A stretch of 64,000 nt of DNA from Thamnaconus septentrionalis (taxonomy: Eukaryota > Chordata > Actinopteri > Tetraodontiformes > Monacanthidae). Below are positions 29,124 through 64,000 of the stretch, in pieces; positions within the stretch are counted from its first letter, which is position 1, and the number at the start of each line of letters is the position of its first letter. Position numbers and translations under genes: made by a program. The notes below the pieces were generated by a model. That model was not told the DNA's origin and did not search any database. It saw only the letters and a program-made list of their open reading frames with translations. The DNA is taken from assembly GCA_009823395.1 (NCBI GenBank), contig CM020506.1, positions 18,789,001-18,853,000 on the forward strand, written 5' to 3'.

Positions 29124-29125
<2 letters not shown>

Positions 29126-29174
<49 letters not shown>
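29126..29174. repeat. (ATT)n microsatellite
   Basis: About 16 ATT units, about 340 bases past the cacna2d2 stop codon, so probably transcribed in its 3' UTR. Confidence 0.95.
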
Positions 29175-29511
29175 TCCAGGCTTATTTGTCCATCCTACCT
29201 GAATTACATGGATTTTCCAGTCGCCCTGGTTGCAGGAGCATGCAGACTGAACACATTCTCTTTCTGTATCTGGCACTGGAGCCACAACAAATGCAAGCGA
29301 TAAGGCAACACAAAACAAAAACAACAACACAGAGCCCTGATACACTCTTTTCCCACAGACACAAAAGCACAGTGGGTTTGTTTGTTTGTTTTCTTTTTTG
29401 CAGATCAAAACAGAAGAATTTTGCAGCTGTTGTTTGGAGGGACCTTCAGTAGATCTGAGCCTACCCCGAAGTGATGGAAGATGTGAGGGACATTGTGCGC
29501 TGCTTCGTGTG

Positions 29512-60138
<30,627 letters not shown>

Positions 60139-60417
60139 TTTCCATCAAACGGCTCCTCGCCTCGCGGGCTCTCGGGCGCGTGAATCGGAGCGTTGCCGGA
60201 CGCCTGCGGCGCGGCGAACGTGTGGACGGTCCGTGTGGCTCTCAAGTCGCGCGCCCCCACCGCCTCCCCTTCCTTCCCTTCACCAGCACCCGGTTACGGC
60301 TTCATGCTCGCCCGTCTGCCGTCAAGTGGAGCCGGCCGCCGTGGAGGCATCGCGGTGGGACGGTGGGAGATGCTCTGATGCAGCTGCCGAGACACCGCAG
60401 AGTCTCTCCTCCTCCTT

Positions 60418-60446
60418 CTGTTGCTGCTGCTGCTGCTGCTGCTGCT
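60418..60446. repeat. (CTG)n/(CAG)n trinucleotide repeat
   Basis: Seven perfect CTG units on the + strand plus flanking variants, read as CAG in the sense strand of cacna2d2, about 280 bases upstream of its ATG. Confidence 0.9.
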
Positions 60447-60510
60447 CCCACATACACTAGTGACGACCGCACCACCACCAACACCACAGAGCCGGCGCGT
60501 GCACGACGAC

Positions 60511-60511
<1 letters not shown>

Positions 60512-60571
<60 letters not shown>
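60512..60571. repeat. (CT)n/(GA)n microsatellite in the cacna2d2 5' flank
   Basis: About 29 CT units, read as GA in the gene's sense strand, about 375 bases upstream of the ATG. Confidence 0.97.
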
Positions 60572-60575
<4 letters not shown>

Positions 60576-60860
60576 GCAGCGGTCCCGCCGTGCGTGCGTG
60601 CAGGCAGAGAGGCGCGTTCACGCTCACCAGGCAACAGCGAGAGCCGGAGAGGAATCTGGTTTGGGTTTTTATTTATCTTCGCGGGGCCACGTGGGATTTG
60701 TCATCGACATAGATTTCTTTCTTTTTTTTGCTTTTCTTTTTCACGCAAGCTTCTCAAGCCGCTGCCTCTCTTGCAGGGCAAGAAGCGAGGAGGCGCGACA
60801 GCAGCTGCACGAAGCCGCGAGAGGCTCCCAGGACCCAGCAGGAGAATGCAGTGGAGTGGC

Positions 60861-63323
60861 TTCTGCATCACACGTAGGGCTAATGGTGTTAAGTGACGCA
60901 CCGCTTTACCCATCAAACACGCACCTCTTGCACTGGATTCTGAGGTTCATCGACATCGCTCGGGTTTCACTGGAGCTGGAATTCCACATTTCCAGTGATA
61001 CATTAAAACACACTGCTAAGACTGAATAGGAGCAAGGAGGGAAATCTGAGATCAGCCCATCCTGCTGTTTTTAAATTCTAATATAGCATGATGAGTAAAG
61101 TTGGCACGCTTGGCAGGACAAGGGCCCTGCTTTACAAAGAAACCGCACACACACATTACAACATTAATTTTCTGAAGATCTCTTGCACTGCTGTGCGCCT
61201 CTGCGGAGGAGCTTCAGCGTTGGAGCTGCTGGTGCAGCAGCACTTGGACGGCAGCCAAGAGCCCTTTTGCATCTCCTTCTGTGCAAAATACTTCCAGGTT
61301 CAATTTAACAGAACAGAACAACATTAGACCCCTGCTGAATTTGTCAGCGAAGCGGCGTGACTGCAAATGTAGCGTCAGTCGCACGGAAGTGAGCGAGAGC
61401 GTGTCCCTGATTGCAAGAAAATGAGAAAAACCCCACCATTTGATTACAAAACCGGGCAAGGCAGGCAACCTCCCTGGAGGCACAACAAGTCCCTGGGTAA
61501 TGCCAGTGTTCAAACCCAAGATCAAAATACAGCAAGGGTTCAACAATTTTAGTTTCTTAATTCTGAGCAGGGACTGAGTGGGACTCATGACTGAAGGATG
61601 CAATTCAGAGGCATTTAGGGTTGATGTTTTTTTTGTTTTTGTTTTTTTGCCTTTCTTTTCAACAACAATGAATGGACGACTGATAGGGTTCCATGCATGG
61701 TGTAGGCTTTTGGTTACAGATTAGATTTTCATCACAGGAACAATCATTGAAACGGAGGCGAGAGGCCAACTGCAAATTCACCCGTTGCGTCCGAGGCCCC
61801 GAACGCCGAGAGGAAATCATTCCAAATGTGATAAATGAAGCTATTTTAGGTGAAAAACTAGGTTGCCATGGGACACAAAAACAGAGATACCTTCCTCTTT
61901 GATATGCTGTCAGCTACCTACCCTGTGTTTGGCACAGAATAGGATGCCTGCAGAGCTCTGCTTGTTAGTGCCAGTCCGTACCTTTGCACATGTGAATATA
62001 AGAGTGTTTAACGAACAACAACCATGTTAAATGCGTATTGAATGATCCACCAGCAGTCTTTGCAACAACCGTGGTGCTGCTATAACAATAGGTTACGGCT
62101 GTGATTCCACCTATAGAGTGCGTCTACCATTGCAGCAGGAAGAGTTTACAGCAGCAAATATTGAGGGGTCTCAGTGCAGTCACGATGCAAAAGATCTAAA
62201 GTTGAGCTCCTTATTTATTCATTTTACAGTAAACATATATATATACACATTTATACATATATATTCTCTGATGTTTGTTGTCAAGCACTTTGTGTTGCAT
62301 TTTATGTACGAAAGGTGCTAAACAAATAAACTTTGATTAGATTTGCTATGCTGCATCGCTCTGGCAGTGCTGAAGACAGGCTGACAAAAAGAGAGTGCAT
62401 GTAGTGAGAGAGTGCAAAAATTAATTTCCAGCCCCCCTACTCAAGTGTTCTTGACTGTGACCTTATTCTGACCTTGGGCTATAATTTGCAGTCACCTACT
62501 CTGATACTGACCTCCAATCGAGGGAAAGGGAGTCTCAAGGGACCTGCAGTGTCTAAAAAAAAATTAATTACTAACTAAGAAAGAGGTTCTTGGAGACGGA
62601 GTTGCTTCATTCCATCAATGCACAGAGTCAGAAGCACGGCATTGTGGGAGAGGACAGAGGATACTGTGGATAAACAAACCCCCCTATCTGGCCTGGTAGG
62701 GGCTCTCTGTCTTCAGTCCTCTTTCCTTCATATCTCTATCAGACCTGCAGACTCCTTAGATTTGGTCACCAAGGTAACCTGAATACAGAACTCTTGTTTC
62801 CATCCGGACTAAAAAAAATCCTTCATGTGCATGCAAATTATAACCTGACCAACGCAAGGACGGGAGTCTGGTTTAACTGCAGAAGTGCTTCTGCTACAAA
62901 AGAAATGCTGAGCTTTTGAAAAACATTGACTGGAGAAACTAGGGGGAAACTTATTGCTACCACCGTACCATCTTTCCCTTGCAGCTTTCACTCCACTCAC
63001 CCCAACAGGATGACTTCACCTCCTCTCGGCCCCTGTGGGAGGAAGGATGTGGGTTCAGCAGCTCCTATTTGTCTCCCAGACTGCCCATGTGCTAATACAG
63101 CTGTCGTGTCCTGAGGAGAGAGAAGACTAATTACTGACTGCTCACTCTTCCTGCCAGCATCCCTCAGAGAGCCTGACGCTGTTAATTGGACGGCAACTCC
63201 ATGGGGGAGGGTGAGCTGTTGATGAGACTGACCTTTACCTCATGAAAACTGCATTATATGTCAAAAGATATTTCCGACGGCGCTCCTTTCCATGCGGCAC
63301 TCTTTCACAGTGCCGTTGTTCAC
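60861..63323. other. Upstream intergenic DNA
   Basis: No coding exon was recognised. A 3'-tail-like repeat fragment lies near 62255-62340. The rest is undistinguished. Confidence 0.55.
62255..62340 (+). repeat. Possible retroelement 3'-tail fragment
   Basis: TATGTACGAAAGGTGCTAAA followed by CAAATAAACTTTGATT matches a tail motif I recall as very common in fish genomes (AAGTGCTATATAAATAAAGTTTGATT type). Confidence 0.4.
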
Positions 63324-63882
63324 CAGTGTTGCTGTGTAATCTATTATTAAGTAATCCACTCAAACTACTTTTTTTTATTAACTGAGTAATGTAACGGGAT
63401 TACTGTGGCAAAACTGGTAATTATATCATAATTGCTTTATCAAGTAATGATTCCATCACTTTTCTGAAATATTTTGCAGGCTGAAAATGTCTTGTTATCC
63501 ACAAAATGTCTGAAATTTAGAAAAAGCAACTGAAAACAATGATGTCGCAGATTGATGACGCAGCCGTGCATGCAACGTCATTGATATGCGACGATGCACC
63601 AAAATAAGCATGGCGGCGGAAAAAGGAAAAAACAGAGATTGTGTTTGTAGCTGGAAATACAAACATTATGTTGAGTTCATCTTGTCTAAATCAAAGAATA
63701 TTGTGGTTCATTGTCCGTTATGTGCAGGAAACAAGATGTTCTCAACTGTTACTCTATCTTTCTTTAACCAAGTAATTGTAATTTGTACTCATGAAACAAA
63801 GTAGTTAAAAAGTAATTGGATTACTTTTTAAAGGAGTAATCAGCAGTTGGACTACTTTTATGGAGCAATCCCAACAACACTG
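63324..63882 (+). mobile_element. Nonautonomous hAT element with 8-bp target duplication and BED zinc-finger fragment
   Basis: A 559-base insertion. The left terminus CAGTGTTGCTG and the reverse complement of the right terminus CAGTGTTGTTG differ at one of 11 bases. Both sides carry the 8-mer TTGTTCAC (63316-63323 and 63883-63890), as expected for the hAT superfamily. An internal frame from 63610 holds the start of a BED-type finger. Confidence 0.92.
63610..63804 (+). pseudogene. hAT transposase N-terminal (BED zinc finger) remnant
   Basis: The frame opens MAAEKGKNRDCVCSWKYKHY and continues to a Cys-x2-Cys pair in VVHCPLCAGNK, which resembles the first half of the BED finger at the N-terminus of hAT transposases. 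The His ligands and the whole catalytic domain are absent, so it cannot be an active transposase. It looks like one 5' coding exon kept in a deletion derivative. Confidence 0.6.
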
Positions 63883-64000
63883 TTGTTCACAACAGTCAGT
63901 TTCATTGTGTCTGGCAATACAACTTAAAAAATATATTTATTTCCCCCTGTTTCTTTTGGTCACTGCACAGATGACCTGCACACCTGCCTGATTACAGAGG

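Larger units (their letters stand above)
21675..29511. other. Convergent intergenic region, probably including the cacna2d2 3' UTR
   Basis: No protein-coding exon is recognised between the myosin poly(A) signal and the cacna2d2 stop at 29512-29514. The first 1.4 kb is microsatellite, duplicated unit and SINE. Part of the remainder, perhaps 25-29.5 kb, should be the 3' UTR of cacna2d2 on the - strand. No AATAAA was found on that strand between 24.9 and 29.5 kb; ATTAAA variants near 24966 and 26816 are possible ends. The UTR limit is undetermined. Confidence 0.5.
60139..60860 (-). promoter_or_regulatory. cacna2d2: GC-rich 5' flank, likely promoter and 5' UTR of cacna2d2
   Basis: The DNA upstream of the ATG at 60138 is strongly GC- and CpG-rich in contrast to the A/T-rich surroundings, which fits a CpG-island promoter. 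No TATA box is evident. It contains a CAG run and a GA run. The transcription start and any upstream noncoding exon cannot be placed. Confidence 0.6.

Noticed and set aside
60180..60896. 238-codon + strand open frame opposite the cacna2d2 5' flank
   Set aside because: It is carried by GC-rich DNA and translates the CT microsatellite into Leu/Ser repeats. No domain or splice support; best explained as an opposite-strand shadow of the promoter region.

Overview
The window is vertebrate nuclear DNA and almost certainly teleost. It has spliced genes with short GT-AG introns, abundant (GATA)n, (CA)n, (GA)n and (AT)n microsatellites, tRNA-derived SINEs with a (GAAT)n tail, and hAT-type DNA transposon relics. 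There is no prokaryotic or viral gene content. The species cannot be named from the sequence.

Layout. (1) 1-5144, + strand: the last 15 exons (816 codons, rod only) of a fast-skeletal-type sarcomeric myosin heavy chain gene, cut by the window edge. (2) 5225-10482: intergenic, with a long CT/CA microsatellite and the promoter region of the next gene. (3) 10483-21674, + strand: a complete second fast-type myosin heavy chain gene in tandem. It has a TATA box, two noncoding 5' exons, 39 coding exons that sum to 1938 codons plus a stop, and a poly(A) signal. (4) 21675-29511: the convergent intergenic space, holding a duplicated microsatellite-rich unit with a SINE between its copies, and probably the 3' UTR of the next gene. 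(5) 29512-60138, - strand: a complete cacna2d2 gene (voltage-gated calcium channel auxiliary subunit alpha-2/delta-2). I could reconstruct 38 coding exons with continuous phase, about 1096 codons, from signal peptide to hydrophobic C-terminal tail. (6) 60139-64000: a GC-rich 5' flank with GA and CAG repeats, then repeat-bearing intergenic DNA that ends in a hAT insertion with perfect 8-bp target duplications.

Functionally the three genes belong to striated muscle or excitable cells. Two encode thick-filament motors. The third encodes an extracellular calcium-channel subunit carrying an intact MIDAS metal site and the Arg-Arg-Arg gabapentinoid-binding motif. The myosins are in head-to-tail tandem and cacna2d2 converges on them.

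The most interesting signals are structural. Patchy near-identity between the two myosin genes, including one intron, points to gene conversion. A 21-bp minisatellite with 63-bp higher-order periodicity lies in a cacna2d2 intron. Other notable items are a GC-AG intron, a NAGNAG acceptor, and several transposable elements whose ends and target duplications can be read directly. I found no unknown gene system here.
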